Source: Paraburkholderia phenazinium
GTDB lineage: Bacteria > Pseudomonadota > Gammaproteobacteria > Burkholderiales > Burkholderiaceae
DNA: 45,823 nt
NCBI RefSeq assembly: GCF_900100735.1
Contig: NZ_FNCJ01000035.1
Coordinates: 1-45,823, forward strand
Reading direction: 5' to 3'
Shown: one piece after another, positions 1 through 8,881 of the stretch
How positions within the stretch are numbered: the stretch's first letter is position 1
Layout: each line of letters begins with the position of its first letter
Made by a program: the position numbers and the translations under genes
Notes under the pieces: model-generated
Seen by the model: the letters and a program-made list of their open reading frames with translations, nothing else
Told to the model about the DNA's origin: nothing
Databases searched by the model: none

Positions 1-743
1 GTCTGGATGCCCGCCAGCACATCCTCGCCGAGCCCACGCGAGCCGATCATCGAGGCGATCACCACCATCGACAGCGCCATCATCGTCGTCTGGTTGATGC
101 CGGCCATGATGCTCGGGCGCGCCAGCGGCAACTGCACGTTCACCAGCAACTGCCAGCGGGTGGTGCCGAAGGCGCGCGCCGCTTCGACCACGTCGCCATC
201 CACGTGACGGATGCCGAGATCGGTCAGACGGATCAGCGGCGGCAGGGCGTAGATGATGGTGGCGAGAATCGCCGGCACCTTGCCGAGGCCGAACAGCATC
301 AGCACCGGGATCAGGTACACGAAGCTCGGCAGCGTCTGCATGATGTCGAGCACCGGCAGCAGGATGCGCCTTAGCCACGCGCTGCGCGAGGTGAAGATGC
401 CGAGCGGCACCCCGAGCAGCACCGACAGCACGGTGGCCACCAGCATCAGCGCGAGCGTCTGCATCAGCTTGTCCCACAGGCCGAAGCAGCCGATCGCGTA
501 GAGCAGCAGCACGAAGAAGGCGGCGATCGGCAGGCGCCGTGTCGCATTCCACGTGATCGCGCCCACCGCGAGCAGGAGCAGCCACGCAGGCGTGGCCCGC
601 AGCGCGCCTTCGAGCGGCACCAGCAGATAGCGCAGCAGCAGGATGCTGAAGTTGTGGAAGCTGTCACCGTGCGCGGTGACGAACGACTGGACGACGTCGT
701 TCACCCAGTCGGCAATCGACAGATGCAGGAAAAACGAGTTCAT
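1..743 (-). CDS. proW: Glycine betaine/proline-type ABC transporter permease (partial, 3' end outside window)
   Basis: This is the inner-membrane permease of an osmoprotectant or choline importer. The frame stays open from the ATG at 743 to the left edge, so the C-terminus is missing. About 247 residues are visible: an N-terminal lead, several hydrophobic segments, then the binding-protein-dependent permease domain. The cytoplasmic coupling loop is recognisable, with EAARAFGTTRWQLLVNVQLP followed by LARPSIMAGINQ, as in ProW. The binding-protein gene lies immediately upstream, with only 15 bases between them, so the two form one operon. The ATPase gene is presumably beyond the left edge. The substrate could be glycine betaine, choline or proline betaine; sequence alone does not separate these. 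Confidence 0.85.
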   Translation of the reverse strand, partial: MNSFFLHLSIADWVNDVVQSFVTAHGDSFHNFSILLLRYLLVPLEGALRATPAWLLLLAVGAITWNATRRLPIAAFFVLLLYAIGCFGLWDKLMQTLALMLVATVLSVLLGVPLGIFTSRSAWLRRILLPVLDIMQTLPSFVYLIPVLMLFGLGKVPAILATIIYALPPLIRLTDLGIRHVDGDVVEAARAFGTTRWQLLVNVQLPLARPSIMAGINQTTMMALSMVVIASMIGSRGLGEDVLAGIQ

Positions 744-758
744 GATGCGCTCGGGAAT

Positions 759-1790
759 TTAGCTAGCCAGGCTCGCCTGGATTTTCGTGGCGACGTCGGC
801 CGGCACCCACTGCTTCCACATCTCCGGATGCGTACGCAGGAACTGCGTGGCCATCGTGCTGCCGTCGACCTTCTTGACGCTCATGTCGAGGATAGTCTCG
901 TTCAGGAAGTCCATCGGGAACTGGACCTTGTTGAACATCGCCATCAATTGCGGATCGTCGTTGTAGAACGGCGTCGATACGCCCACCGTCACATGCGAGA
1001 CCATGTACGACGAGGCGCACTGCGAAGTGCTGCTTTCGTCACGCAGGGTCTTCCAGCAATCGGCGTTGTACGGCGGCATCTTCAGTTCGGTGAGCTTGTA
1101 CCTGGCCATCAAGGCGGCCGGTCCCCAGTAGTAGAAGAGGATCGGCTTGCCGCGCGTGTAGGCCGAGGCGATCGCTGCATCGAGCGCGGCGCCGGTACCC
1201 GGGCGGAAGTTCGTGTACGAATCGTCGAGCTTGAGCACCTTCAGAAGACGCGTATTGACGCGCTCGCAATCCCAGCCACTCGGGCAATTGAGGAAGCGGC
1301 CCTTGTTGGGCTCCTCGTCATCCACGAACACGTTCTTGTACTTTGGCAGATCGGTCACGGCAGCGAGTCCCGGCGCCGACGGTTTGATGCCGCGCGCAGC
1401 GTCCCCCTTCACGACATAGTCCGGTACGAACCAGCCTTCCTTGGTGCCGCCCGGCAGGGTGTCGCCGACCAGCTTGACGCTGCCCGAAGCGACCGCCTTC
1501 GCGGTGATCTCGCTGCGGCCCGTCCACTGTTCGGCCCACACTTGCACGTCGTTGTGCGCGAGCGCGGTTTCCGTAGCAGCAGTGCTGCCGGGGACCACAT
1601 CCGTCTTGCAGCCGTAACCTTTCTCGAGAATCTGCCGCAGCACTTCGGTGGCGAACGCGCCGCTCTCCCATGTGATGCCGGCAAAGTGCACCGTCTTGCC
1701 CGCGCCGCACCAGTTGTCCGCCGCATGAGCCGAGCCGGTTGCGAGCAACGCAGCGGTCAGGAAGGCGGCGCGAAGTTGTCTGAGTTTCAT
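759..1790 (-). CDS. proX: Glycine betaine/choline ABC transporter substrate-binding protein
   Basis: This periplasmic binding protein is 343 residues long. The N-terminus MKLRQLRAAFLTAALLATG followed by SAHA-AD is a clear Sec signal peptide with cleavage after AHA. The mature part reads like the OpuAC/ProX family, with FAGITWESGAFATEVL near the start and a WAEQWTGR segment that supplies the aromatic residues of such ligand pockets. It captures a quaternary amine and delivers it to the downstream permease. It is the first gene of the visible operon, and the divergent space to its right (1791-2197) should hold its promoter. Ligand identity is inferred from the family only. Confidence 0.85.
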   Translation of the reverse strand: MKLRQLRAAFLTAALLATGSAHAADNWCGAGKTVHFAGITWESGAFATEVLRQILEKGYGCKTDVVPGSTAATETALAHNDVQVWAEQWTGRSEITAKAVASGSVKLVGDTLPGGTKEGWFVPDYVVKGDAARGIKPSAPGLAAVTDLPKYKNVFVDDEEPNKGRFLNCPSGWDCERVNTRLLKVLKLDDSYTNFRPGTGAALDAAIASAYTRGKPILFYYWGPAALMARYKLTELKMPPYNADCWKTLRDESSTSQCASSYMVSHVTVGVSTPFYNDDPQLMAMFNKVQFPMDFLNETILDMSVKKVDGSTMATQFLRTHPEMWKQWVPADVATKIQASLAS

Positions 1791-2197
1791 GGTTGACTGT
1801 CTCCTGTGTCGTTTGAATGTCTTTTTAGTTGATCGTCGTCGTGCGTGTGCGGCACCAGGCCCGGCGTGTAACGCGACTGCCCAAACCTTCGTGCGGCTGT
1901 GCGCTCAGGACCCGATCCGCATGCGACGGTGTAGCGTGATTGTGCTGTTCGTTGCCGCTGGCGAAGAACTGATGTTTTTTGATCTCAGGTATGAGCCTGA
2001 CTCAACTTCGGGTTTTTACCGAGCGGTGCGGCGGGCGGGGAGAACCGGGCGCGTGGGTCGTGCGAGCGCGCCGGGTGGGGTGTAGGTGGCCGCGAGCGCG
2101 GCCACCGGCAGGCAACTGCAGAGAGAAAAGGCGGCGGGCTGTCCCGCTTCAGAACGGCTTGCCGTTACCGTTCTTGCGCAGCTTCGCGTGGATTGGA
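1791..2197. other. Intergenic region with a perfect 9-bp hairpin
   Basis: This 407-base gap separates the start of the ABC binding-protein gene from the stop of the carbonic anhydrase gene; both are on the minus strand. I see no convincing gene in it. It should carry the promoter of the transporter operon. At 2085-2106 there is a perfect inverted repeat, GGTGGCCGC and GCGGCCACC around a 4-base loop. It has no T-run on either side, so it is not a standard intrinsic terminator. The open frames that cross the gap show no codon bias or family resemblance. Confidence 0.5.
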
Positions 2198-2908
2198 CTA
2201 GCGGGCCTCGCCGGTCCGGTCTTCATCAGTGGCCTGAGCAGCCTGAGTGGTCTCAGCGCCATGCGTACGCATCGCACAGGCATTCGGATGATCGACCAGC
2301 GAAACGAAGCGCGGCGGGGTGAGGCTGCCGTCGATGGTGTCGACCGCGCCTTTTTCGATATCGTAGACCCAGCCGTGCAGGTTCAGCCGCCCCTGCGAGA
2401 GCGCTACCGCGACCGATGGATGGGTCTTGATGTTGGCGAGCTGGGCCTCGACGTTATCGCGCACCAGTGCATTGAGGCGCGCCTGCGGCGTGGCATGGTT
2501 GCGTGCGGCGTTGACGGCCTTGGCGGCGTCGGCGTGGCGCAACCAGGCGGCCACCGCCGGCAGGTGATCGAGGCACATGCAACTCGAGATGGCCGTCATC
2601 GCGCCACAATCCGAATGCCCGCAGATGACGATGTCTGTCACGCCCAGCACGGCGACCGCATATTCGACGGTGGCCGAGACGCCGCCCGGCTCCGGCCCAT
2701 ACGACGGCACGATATTGCCGGCGTTGCGGATCACGAACATGTCGCCGGGCTCGCGTTGCGTCAGCAGTTCCGGCACCACGCGGCTATCCGAGCAGGTGAC
2801 GAACAGCACGCCGGGGTTCTGGCTGGTGGCGAGCCGCTTGAAGAGCGCGGAGCGGGCGGGGAACACCTCCCGCTGAAATTTCAAAAAGCCTTCGATGATG
2901 TCCTGCAT
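2198..2908 (-). CDS. cynT: Beta-class carbonic anhydrase (CynT type)
   Basis: The enzyme interconverts CO2 and bicarbonate in the cytoplasm. It has 236 residues and follows E. coli CynT closely in order and wording: the start MQDIIEGFLKFQREVFP, the zinc motif CSDSR (C39, D41, R43), the block REPGDMFVIRNAGNIVPSYG, and the second zinc motif GHSDCGA with its His and Cys ligands. It extends about 15 residues beyond the E. coli length. It is divergent from a cynR-like regulator. In the classic system CynT replaces the bicarbonate used up by cyanase, but no cyanase gene (cynS) is present in this window, so here it may serve general CO2 supply. Confidence 0.93.
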   Translation of the reverse strand: MQDIIEGFLKFQREVFPARSALFKRLATSQNPGVLFVTCSDSRVVPELLTQREPGDMFVIRNAGNIVPSYGPEPGGVSATVEYAVAVLGVTDIVICGHSDCGAMTAISSCMCLDHLPAVAAWLRHADAAKAVNAARNHATPQARLNALVRDNVEAQLANIKTHPSVAVALSQGRLNLHGWVYDIEKGAVDTIDGSLTPPRFVSLVDHPNACAMRTHGAETTQAAQATDEDRTGEAR

Positions 2909-3018
2909 GAGCGTTTCTCCCGGTACCGATCAATGACGCAAGCATGATCTCATTTAACTATAGGGTCCAAGACAGTATTATGATGGATCCAATAAGTCAC
3001 ATCTATAGTCGAGTTGGC
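2909..3018. promoter_or_regulatory. cynT/cynR divergent control region
   Basis: This 110-base gap lies between two divergent starts and is AT-rich compared with its neighbours. It contains ACTATAG at 2957-2963 and its exact inverse CTATAGT at 3003-3009. A LysR protein normally binds such divergent regions to control the neighbour and itself. The match to a CynR site is my inference from position and symmetry. Confidence 0.4.
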
Positions 3019-3909
3019 ATGCTGCTACGTCATATCCGTTATCTGCAGGCAGTTGCAGAACACCAGAACTTCACGCGCGCCGCCGAGGCCTTGCACGTCT
3101 CGCAGCCCACGCTGTCGCAGCAGATCCGGCAACTGGAAGACGGTTTGGGGGCGCAGCTGTTCGACCGCTCGGGCCGCACGGTGCGGCTGACCGATGCGGG
3201 CGAGGCCTATCTGCGCCACGCGCGGCGCGCGCTGCAGGATCTCGATGCCGGCAGGCGGGCGATTCACGACGTGCGCGATCTGAGCCGCGGCGCCCTGAGA
3301 CTGGCGGTCACGCCGACTTTTACGGCCTACCTGGTCGGCCCGTTGCTGGCCCGCTTCAACGAGCTTCATCCGGGCATCGATGTGAGCTTCGAGGAGACCA
3401 CGCAAGATCGCATCGAGGCGGCGTTAGCCGACGACCGGCTCGATATCGGCATTGCGTTCGACGAGATGCGCGCTCCGGAGTTGGATAGCGCAGCGTTGTT
3501 CGTCGAGACGCTCAGTCTGGTGGTCGGGCCTGCGCATCGCTGCGCTACGCAGACGGCGGCGCTGCCGGCGGGCGAGGTGGCGGCGGAGTCGTTCGTCCTG
3601 TTGAACGGCGATTTTGCAACGCGCCGCTATATCGATCTGTACTACCGGCAGCAGGGCATCGTGCCGCGCGTGGCGATCGAGGTGAATTCGATTAGCGCGG
3701 TCGTGGAGATCGTGCGGCGCGGCCAGCTTGTCACGGTGTTGCCCGATGCGATTGCCCGCGAGCATGAGGGCTTGTATCCGCTTGCGTTGACGCCGGCTTT
3801 GCCGCGTCGCACGGCAGCGCTGCTATGGCGCAGCGGCGCGTATCGGAGTGCGGCGTGCGATGCATTTGCGGAGCTGGCGATCGAGTGGGGCTCGGGCCGG
3901 CCGCGTTAG
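3019..3909 (+). CDS. cynR: LysR-family regulator, CynR-like
   Basis: This transcription factor of about 296 residues has an N-terminal winged helix-turn-helix and a C-terminal effector domain. I chose the ATG at 3019 because MLLRHIRYLQAVAEHQNFTR aligns with the usual CynR start; an upstream in-frame ATG at 2944 would add 25 residues unlike the family. Strong CynR-like text includes ALHVSQPTLSQQIRQLE, FDRSGRTVRLTDAGEAYLR, LAVTPTFTAYLVGPLL and EVNSISAVVEIVRRGQL. It is divergent from cynT, as in E. coli, where cyanate is the inducer. Without cynS nearby the inducer here is uncertain. Its stop overlaps by four bases the stop of a convergent small membrane-protein gene. Confidence 0.88.
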   Translation: MLLRHIRYLQAVAEHQNFTRAAEALHVSQPTLSQQIRQLEDGLGAQLFDRSGRTVRLTDAGEAYLRHARRALQDLDAGRRAIHDVRDLSRGALRLAVTPTFTAYLVGPLLARFNELHPGIDVSFEETTQDRIEAALADDRLDIGIAFDEMRAPELDSAALFVETLSLVVGPAHRCATQTAALPAGEVAAESFVLLNGDFATRRYIDLYYRQQGIVPRVAIEVNSISAVVEIVRRGQLVTVLPDAIAREHEGLYPLALTPALPRRTAALLWRSGAYRSAACDAFAELAIEWGSGRPR

Positions 3910-4169
3910 TGCGAAAGGCTGATCGGCGGGAGCAGGTGCAGCGTGTGTTGAAGGACCGGGTACACGCCCACGATGAAGGCGGCGTAGAGCGCGGCCATCG
4001 TTACGCCGGCCGCGGTTCCCCAGACGTCGCGCGAGGCGGCACCCTGGCGAAAGTACACCGGCAGGCCCACGATCACATAGCCGAACACGAAGAAGGCAAG
4101 CACCGCCCACACGGGCGACATATCGTGGCCGATGTATTCGAGCAGATGGATCAGGTTGGGATTTTGCAT
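3906..4169 (-). CDS. Small membrane protein of unknown function
   Basis: This is an 87-residue protein, using the ATG at 4169 (MQNPNLIHLLEYIGHDMSP); an upstream in-frame ATG at 4250 would add a polar stretch that looks non-native. Two hydrophobic segments, around PVWAVLAFFVFGYVIVGLPV and TMAALYAAFIVGVYPVL, suggest two membrane passes. It sits tail-to-tail with cynR and overlaps its stop. I do not recognise the family, so no function is assigned. Confidence 0.6.
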   Translation of the reverse strand: MQNPNLIHLLEYIGHDMSPVWAVLAFFVFGYVIVGLPVYFRQGAASRDVWGTAAGVTMAALYAAFIVGVYPVLQHTLHLLPPISLSH

Positions 4170-4405
4170 AGAGTCATGCGGGATCTGAAGAGTAAAACTA
4201 CCCAGGTCGAGGCGATTACAACTGATGCGAAAACGCGGGTCAAGCGGCAAAAGGTTAGCGTTTTTTACACAGGAAATAGCACGCTCGACAGCTTTCAGTT
4301 CTGTATTGTTTTAGTCGTCTGATTGGCGACTGATTTTGGAGATCTGAAAGCTTGTGCTGGCCCGAATCACGCTCGATGTTTCATGACAAGGCAATGCCGT
4401 CTCGC

Positions 4406-4636
4406 TCAGCTTGCCGGCCGTTCGCGACCTTTGCGCAATGGCTCGATTAATGACGACAGACCGTTGTGGTCGATCTCATGCATCAGGGCGAGCAGGCGGC
4501 CGATCTCGCCAGGCGGAAAGCCCTGGCTCGCAAACCAGTTTAGGTAATGCCCGGGCAAATCGGCAATCAACCGGCCTTTATATTTGCCGTAAGGCATCAC
4601 ACGGGTGACGAGCAATTCGAGGTGTTCCGGATTCAT
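4406..4636 (-). CDS. DUF3820 family small protein
   Basis: This 76-residue protein matches the DUF3820 pattern: MPYGKYKGRLIADLPGHYLN, then WFASQGFPPGEIGRLLALMHEI. Members are short, soluble and of unproven role; some are annotated as quorum-sensing-regulated factors without direct evidence here. It stands alone: the upstream gene (tas) is divergent, and about 236 bases separate it from the small membrane-protein gene on its other side. Those 236 bases (4170-4405) show nothing I can name. Confidence 0.78.
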   Translation of the reverse strand: MNPEHLELLVTRVMPYGKYKGRLIADLPGHYLNWFASQGFPPGEIGRLLALMHEIDHNGLSSLIEPLRKGRERPAS

Positions 4637-4769
4637 CTTTTAGTCTTGCACTGTCGCAGTAGGGTGTTGCCGAATTCGGCCGCTGGCTTCATTTTAGCCG
4701 CCCTGCAAGCATTGCGCGGCCGTGGTAAGTTCGGCATCTTTCGTACACTCAGACAACAGGAATCGTTCG

Positions 4770-5822
4770 ATGGAATACCGCAAACTGGGCAATACCGGCG
4801 TCGAGGTGAGCCTGATCGGTCTTGGCACGATGACCTGGGGCGAGCAGAACAGCGAGCGCGAAGCACACGAGCAGATCGACTACGCGCTCGACCACGGCGT
4901 CACCCTGATCGACGCCGCCGAAATGTACCCGGTGCCGCCGCGTCCCGAGACGCAGGGCTCGACCGAGCGCTACATCGGCACGTGGCTCGCGCAGCATCGT
5001 AGCGCGCGCGAGAAAATCGTGCTCGCCACCAAGATTGCCGGCCCGGCGCGTCAACCGCATAACCCGCGCCATATTCGCGGCGAGGGCAATCAGTTCGACC
5101 GCAAGAATCTGACCGAAGCGCTCAACGACAGCCTTAAGCGTCTGCAAACCGAATACGTCGATCTGTACCAGTTGCACTGGCCCGATCGCAGCACGATGAC
5201 GTTCGGCCGCAGCGCGTATCCGTGGGTCGAGGATGCCTACACGGTGCCGATCGAGGAAACCCTGTCGGTGCTCGCCGAGTTCGTCAAGGAAGGCAAGGTG
5301 CGGCACATCGGTGTGTCGAACGAAACGCCGTGGGGTGTCGCGCAGTTCCTGCACGCAGCGGAAAAGCTCGGCTTGCCGCGCATCGTCAGCATCCAGAATC
5401 CGTACAGTCTGCTGAACCGGACCTTCGAAGCGGGGCTGTCGGAATTCACCCATCGCGACGGCATTGGCCTGCTCGCCTATTCGCCGCTCGCATTCGGCTG
5501 GCTGTCGGGCAAGTATGAAGGCGGCGCGCGTCCGGCGGGCGCCCGCATCACGCTGTTCGAACGCTTCCAGCGCTACAGCAAGCCGCAGGCGCTGCAGGCG
5601 ATCAGCCGCTATGTCGAACTGGCGAAGCGCCATGGCCTGTCGCCCGCGCAGTTCGCACTGGCCTTCGTCAATAGCCGGCCGTTTTTGACGAGCAACCTGA
5701 TCGGCGCGACTTCGATGGCGCAGTTGAAGGAGAACATTGCGAGCGTGGACGTGAAGTTGTCGCCCGAGGTGCTGGCGGAAATCGACGCGTTGCACGAGCT
5801 GCAGCCGAACCCGGCGCCGTAA
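4770..5822 (+). CDS. tas: Aldo/keto reductase, Tas-like
   Basis: This is an NADPH-dependent oxidoreductase of about 350 residues with the TIM-barrel aldo/keto reductase fold. The start at 4770 (MEYRKLGNTGVEVSLIGLGT) is the normal family start; an upstream ATG at 4722 adds 16 unrelated residues. The catalytic tetrad is visible: Asp and Tyr in LIDAAEMYP, Lys in LATKI, and His in LYQLHWPDR. Long insertions such as the segment around TFGRSAYPWVEDAYTVP are typical of the E. coli Tas subgroup. It is monocistronic and convergent with the MHS transporter gene. Its physiological substrate cannot be told from sequence. Confidence 0.88.
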   Translation: MEYRKLGNTGVEVSLIGLGTMTWGEQNSEREAHEQIDYALDHGVTLIDAAEMYPVPPRPETQGSTERYIGTWLAQHRSAREKIVLATKIAGPARQPHNPRHIRGEGNQFDRKNLTEALNDSLKRLQTEYVDLYQLHWPDRSTMTFGRSAYPWVEDAYTVPIEETLSVLAEFVKEGKVRHIGVSNETPWGVAQFLHAAEKLGLPRIVSIQNPYSLLNRTFEAGLSEFTHRDGIGLLAYSPLAFGWLSGKYEGGARPAGARITLFERFQRYSKPQALQAISRYVELAKRHGLSPAQFALAFVNSRPFLTSNLIGATSMAQLKENIASVDVKLSPEVLAEIDALHELQPNPAP

Positions 5823-5840
5823 CAAACGTTGTCACTGCGG

Positions 5841-5885
5841 TGCATGGAGCTGGAGTAAGCGCTAAAGCACTAACTCCAGCCGACA
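5841..5885 (+). repeat. REP-like palindromic repeat, copy A
   Basis: This is a 45-base element starting TGCATGG and ending CCGACA. The outer arms GCTGGAGT and ACTCCAGC form a perfect 8-bp stem, and the inside reads AAGCGCTAAAGCACTA. The same frame of fixed and variable bases occurs at 20693 and 28169-28313. It lies just after the tas stop, in the gap between two convergent genes. Confidence 0.85.
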
Positions 5886-5890
5886 AAGAA

Positions 5891-5921
5891 ACGGGCCCGC
5901 TTGCCGATGCAGCGGACCCGT
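5891..5921. terminator. Hairpin between convergent tas and MHS transporter genes
   Basis: The arms ACGGGCCCGC (5891-5900) and GCGGACCCGT (5912-5921) pair with one mismatch around an 11-base loop. The hairpin sits between two convergent stops, which fits a bidirectional terminator. There is no long T-run on either strand, so termination strength is uncertain. Confidence 0.4.
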
Positions 5922-5939
5922 TGTCCATTCGGCGGTGGC

Positions 5940-7235
5940 TCAGCGAATCCTGAGCTTCGTTCTGACCGCATACAGCGCGATGAGGCTCAGCACCGCGCAG
6001 AACATCAGATAAAAGCCCGGCGCCAGCTTGTTGCCGCTCGCGGCGATCAGCCACGTGATGATGAAGGGCGCAAAGCCGCCAAAGACCGTCACGCCGATGT
6101 TGTAGCTGACGGCGAGACCCGTCGCCCGTGTGCGGGTCGGAAAGATCTCAGACATCAAGGCGGGCAACGCGCCGAAATACGCGGCCTTCAGCGCGCCGAT
6201 CCAGATCATCGCCACCAGCATCGTCGCAAACGAGGCGTGCAGGTTCATGTAGAGGAAGGTCGGATAGACGGTCGCCAGCATCAGCAGCGCGGCGGCTGCC
6301 ATGATCCGCACGCGTCCCGCGCTATCCGACCAGTGGCCGATGACCGGGGTGAGCACGGTCAGCACCAGACCGGTTGCGAGCGTCGCGGCGAACCCGGTCA
6401 CGGCAGGCAGATGAAGCTGCTTGATCGCGTAGGTCGGCATGTACAGGATCATGTAGTTGGCCGCGGTCGAGATGACAAGCGCACCCACCGCCAGCAGCAC
6501 ACGGGCCTTTTGCGTCGCGAGCAGATCGCGCACTGGTGTGTGGGTCTGCGTTTGGGTCTTGCGCTGCGTGTCGAACTCCGCTGCCTCGTCGACATACTTG
6601 CGAATGTAGAAGCCGACCGGCCCGATCGCGAGGCCAAAGAGGAACGGGATGCGCCAACCCCACGCTTCGAGCTGCGCGCCGGAGAGCTGGCTGGTCAGCA
6701 GGGCGCCGAAGCCTGAAGCAAGAAGCGTCGCCAGCCCCTGGCTCGCGAATTGCCAACTGCCCATGAAGCCGCGTCGTTCGGGGGCGTGCTCCACCAGAAA
6801 AGCCGTCGAGCAGCCGAACTCGCCGCCCGCGGAAAATCCCTGCAGCAGACGCGAGAGCAGGATGCCGAACGGCGCCCATAGGCCGATCGTGGCATACCCC
6901 GGCATGATCGCGATCATCAGCGTGCCGATCATCATCAAACCGATCGACAGCAGCATGGAGGCCTTGCGTCCGGCGCGATCCGCAAACGAGCCGAGCACGA
7001 AACCACCGAGCGGCCGGATCAGGTACGAGATACCGAAGGTGCCGAGCGTGAGCATCAGCGAGATCGATTCGGTGCTGGCCGGAAAGAACAGCTTGGCGAT
7101 GGTGACGGCGAAGAAGCCGTAGACCACCAGGTCGAACCATTCGAGCGCGTTGCCGATCGATGCCGCGAGAATGATCCGATGGACTTTCGCCGCGGAGGGC
7201 CGCGCGGCAGCAGCAGGCAGGGTGGACGTGCTCAT
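5940..7235 (-). CDS. MFS transporter, metabolite:H+ symporter (MHS) family
   Basis: This is a 431-residue inner-membrane transporter with about 12 hydrophobic segments. MHS hallmarks are visible: ASIGNALEWFDLVVYGFFAV in the first helix, then IRPLGGFVLGSFADRAGRK with the conserved loop 2-3 motif, and LLQGFSAGGEFGCSTAFLVE in helix 5. MHS members move organic acids, betaines or related compounds with protons. The gene lies downstream of the M20 peptidase gene on the same strand, 195 bases away. It could therefore import the peptidase's substrate or a related compound, but the substrate is not readable from the sequence. Confidence 0.85.
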   Translation of the reverse strand: MSTSTLPAAAARPSAAKVHRIILAASIGNALEWFDLVVYGFFAVTIAKLFFPASTESISLMLTLGTFGISYLIRPLGGFVLGSFADRAGRKASMLLSIGLMMIGTLMIAIMPGYATIGLWAPFGILLSRLLQGFSAGGEFGCSTAFLVEHAPERRGFMGSWQFASQGLATLLASGFGALLTSQLSGAQLEAWGWRIPFLFGLAIGPVGFYIRKYVDEAAEFDTQRKTQTQTHTPVRDLLATQKARVLLAVGALVISTAANYMILYMPTYAIKQLHLPAVTGFAATLATGLVLTVLTPVIGHWSDSAGRVRIMAAAALLMLATVYPTFLYMNLHASFATMLVAMIWIGALKAAYFGALPALMSEIFPTRTRATGLAVSYNIGVTVFGGFAPFIITWLIAASGNKLAPGFYLMFCAVLSLIALYAVRTKLRIR

Positions 7236-7430
7236 GGTGGTCAGGTCTCGCGACGGCGTAGGGTGGGCCGCCGGCTACGCGGCGGGTTTGCGTCAGATTC
7301 GATGCGGTTTCACGAGGTGCTTGCAATGAGCGGCGGCAAGTGCGCCCGCGATACGTCTGCCGTGTGGATGGGCCGCGTGCATCTGCAGCGCTCATGCGCC
7401 GGCAGCGTGCTCGCGGCCGACAGCCGCTCG

Positions 7431-8840
7431 TCAGGCGTGCGTTGCGTGCGCCGTGTGCGCTTTGGGTGGGTTCTCGCCGAGATCCCAGAAGAGCCCCGCC
7501 ATGATCTGCAGTCCTTCGCGAACGACCGGCCCGAGCAGATGCTCGTTCGGCGCGTGCTGCGAGCAGGCCGGATACGAATGCGGCACCCAGATGGTCGGCA
7601 GGCCCAGCGTGTCGGCGAAGACTTCGTTGGGCAGCGTGCCACCGAGGTTCGGCAGGACCGCGGTCTTTTTGCCGGTGGTGTGCTCGAGCGATGCGATCGC
7701 CCAGGTGACCCACGGATCGTCCGGATCGAGCCGCGTGGCCGGCGCGCCACGCTCCATGCTGACCTCGACCATCGTGAAGCCGTGCGCATCCAGATGCGTG
7801 CGCAGGTGCTGTTCGAGGTTGTGCCAGTCGGTGCCCACCACGAAGCGCAACTGGCAATGCGCGAAGGCGGACGACGGAATCGCGTTGACCGGGTTCTCGG
7901 GATTGCCGGACTTCATCGCCAGCACTTCGAAGCTGTTCCAGCCGAACACGCGTTCGGCCGGCGTGAGGCCGGGCTCGCCCCAGTTGTCGTCGACGGCGGG
8001 GTCGCCCGGGCCGCCGCCCACGCTGATATCGGCGAGCGCCCGGCGCACCGCCTCGGGGATCGGCGGCGGACGCAGGCCGTCGACGGCAATTACCCCGCGT
8101 GCATCCACGAGGCTTGCCAGCGCGTTCGAGAGGACCGTGGCGGGATTGCGCAGCAGGCCGCCCCAGTTGCCCGAGTGATGCGCGCCGTCGCGCAGGTTCA
8201 GCTCGAGCTTGAAATTTACCGAGCCGCGCGAGCCGAGGAACACGGTCGGGCGGCGCGCGGCCAGACGCGGGCCATCCGAGGCGATCAGCACGTCCGCAGC
8301 GAGTGCGTCCTTATACGTATGACAGATGGCGTCGAGACCCGGCGAGCCGGTTTCCTCGCCCATTTCAATCAGCAGCTTGGCGTTGAAGCCGAGCTTGCCT
8401 TCGCGGGTGGCAAGCACGCTGGCGAGCGCCGCCAGATTGATGGTGTGCTGGCCCTTGTTGTCGGCGGTGCCGCGGCCATACCAGCGCTCGCCTTCGATCT
8501 TGACGGCCCACGGCGTCAGCGGTTCGCGCCATTGGCTGTCGTAGCCGCGGACCACGTCGCCATGGCCGTAGATCAGCACGGTCGGCAGTTCGTCGCTTTC
8601 GTGCCGCGTGGCGATCAGGAACGGCCCTGCGCCGGCCACCGGGTTGTCGACGATGCGGGTGGTGAAGCCGAGCCGCTCGGCCTCCGGGACGATCTCGTCG
8701 GTCAGATAAGCGAGCAGGGTGGCGGCGCGGCCGGCTTCCTGGCTTTCGGTGCGAAAGCCGACGCGGCGGTTGAGGTCGGCGAGAAAGGCACCCGAATCGA
8801 AGTGGTGCGTCGCGTGCTGGATGGCCTGGGTTCGGCTCAA
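7431..8840 (-). CDS. M20-family metallopeptidase
   Basis: This is a 469-residue zinc hydrolase of the ArgE/DapE/carboxypeptidase group. Metal and catalytic motifs are in order: VLIYGHGDVV (His), WYGRGTADNKGQ (bridging Asp), and LIEMGEETGSPGLD (catalytic Glu pair), followed by the dimerisation lid domain and a final PHSYPACSQHAPNEH segment with a late His ligand. These enzymes cleave dipeptides or N-acyl amino acids. The gene is divergent from a LysR regulator whose likely site (8882-8900) lies in the shared gap, and an MHS transporter follows. Together they look like a small uptake-and-hydrolysis unit with an unknown substrate. Confidence 0.87.
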   Translation of the reverse strand: MSRTQAIQHATHHFDSGAFLADLNRRVGFRTESQEAGRAATLLAYLTDEIVPEAERLGFTTRIVDNPVAGAGPFLIATRHESDELPTVLIYGHGDVVRGYDSQWREPLTPWAVKIEGERWYGRGTADNKGQHTINLAALASVLATREGKLGFNAKLLIEMGEETGSPGLDAICHTYKDALAADVLIASDGPRLAARRPTVFLGSRGSVNFKLELNLRDGAHHSGNWGGLLRNPATVLSNALASLVDARGVIAVDGLRPPPIPEAVRRALADISVGGGPGDPAVDDNWGEPGLTPAERVFGWNSFEVLAMKSGNPENPVNAIPSSAFAHCQLRFVVGTDWHNLEQHLRTHLDAHGFTMVEVSMERGAPATRLDPDDPWVTWAIASLEHTTGKKTAVLPNLGGTLPNEVFADTLGLPTIWVPHSYPACSQHAPNEHLLGPVVREGLQIMAGLFWDLGENPPKAHTAHATHA

Positions 8841-8881
8841 GTTCGTCTCCGGTGGGGGCGGTAGAGGAAGAGGGAGGACTG

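Noticed and set aside
2085..2106. Terminator after carbonic anhydrase or before the betaine operon
   Set aside because: The stem is perfect, but no T-run follows on either strand, so it is listed only as a hairpin in the gap.
6322..8864. Long frames over the MHS transporter and M20 peptidase on both strands
   Set aside because: They have shadow-type composition and cross the intergenic gap and real start and stop sites.
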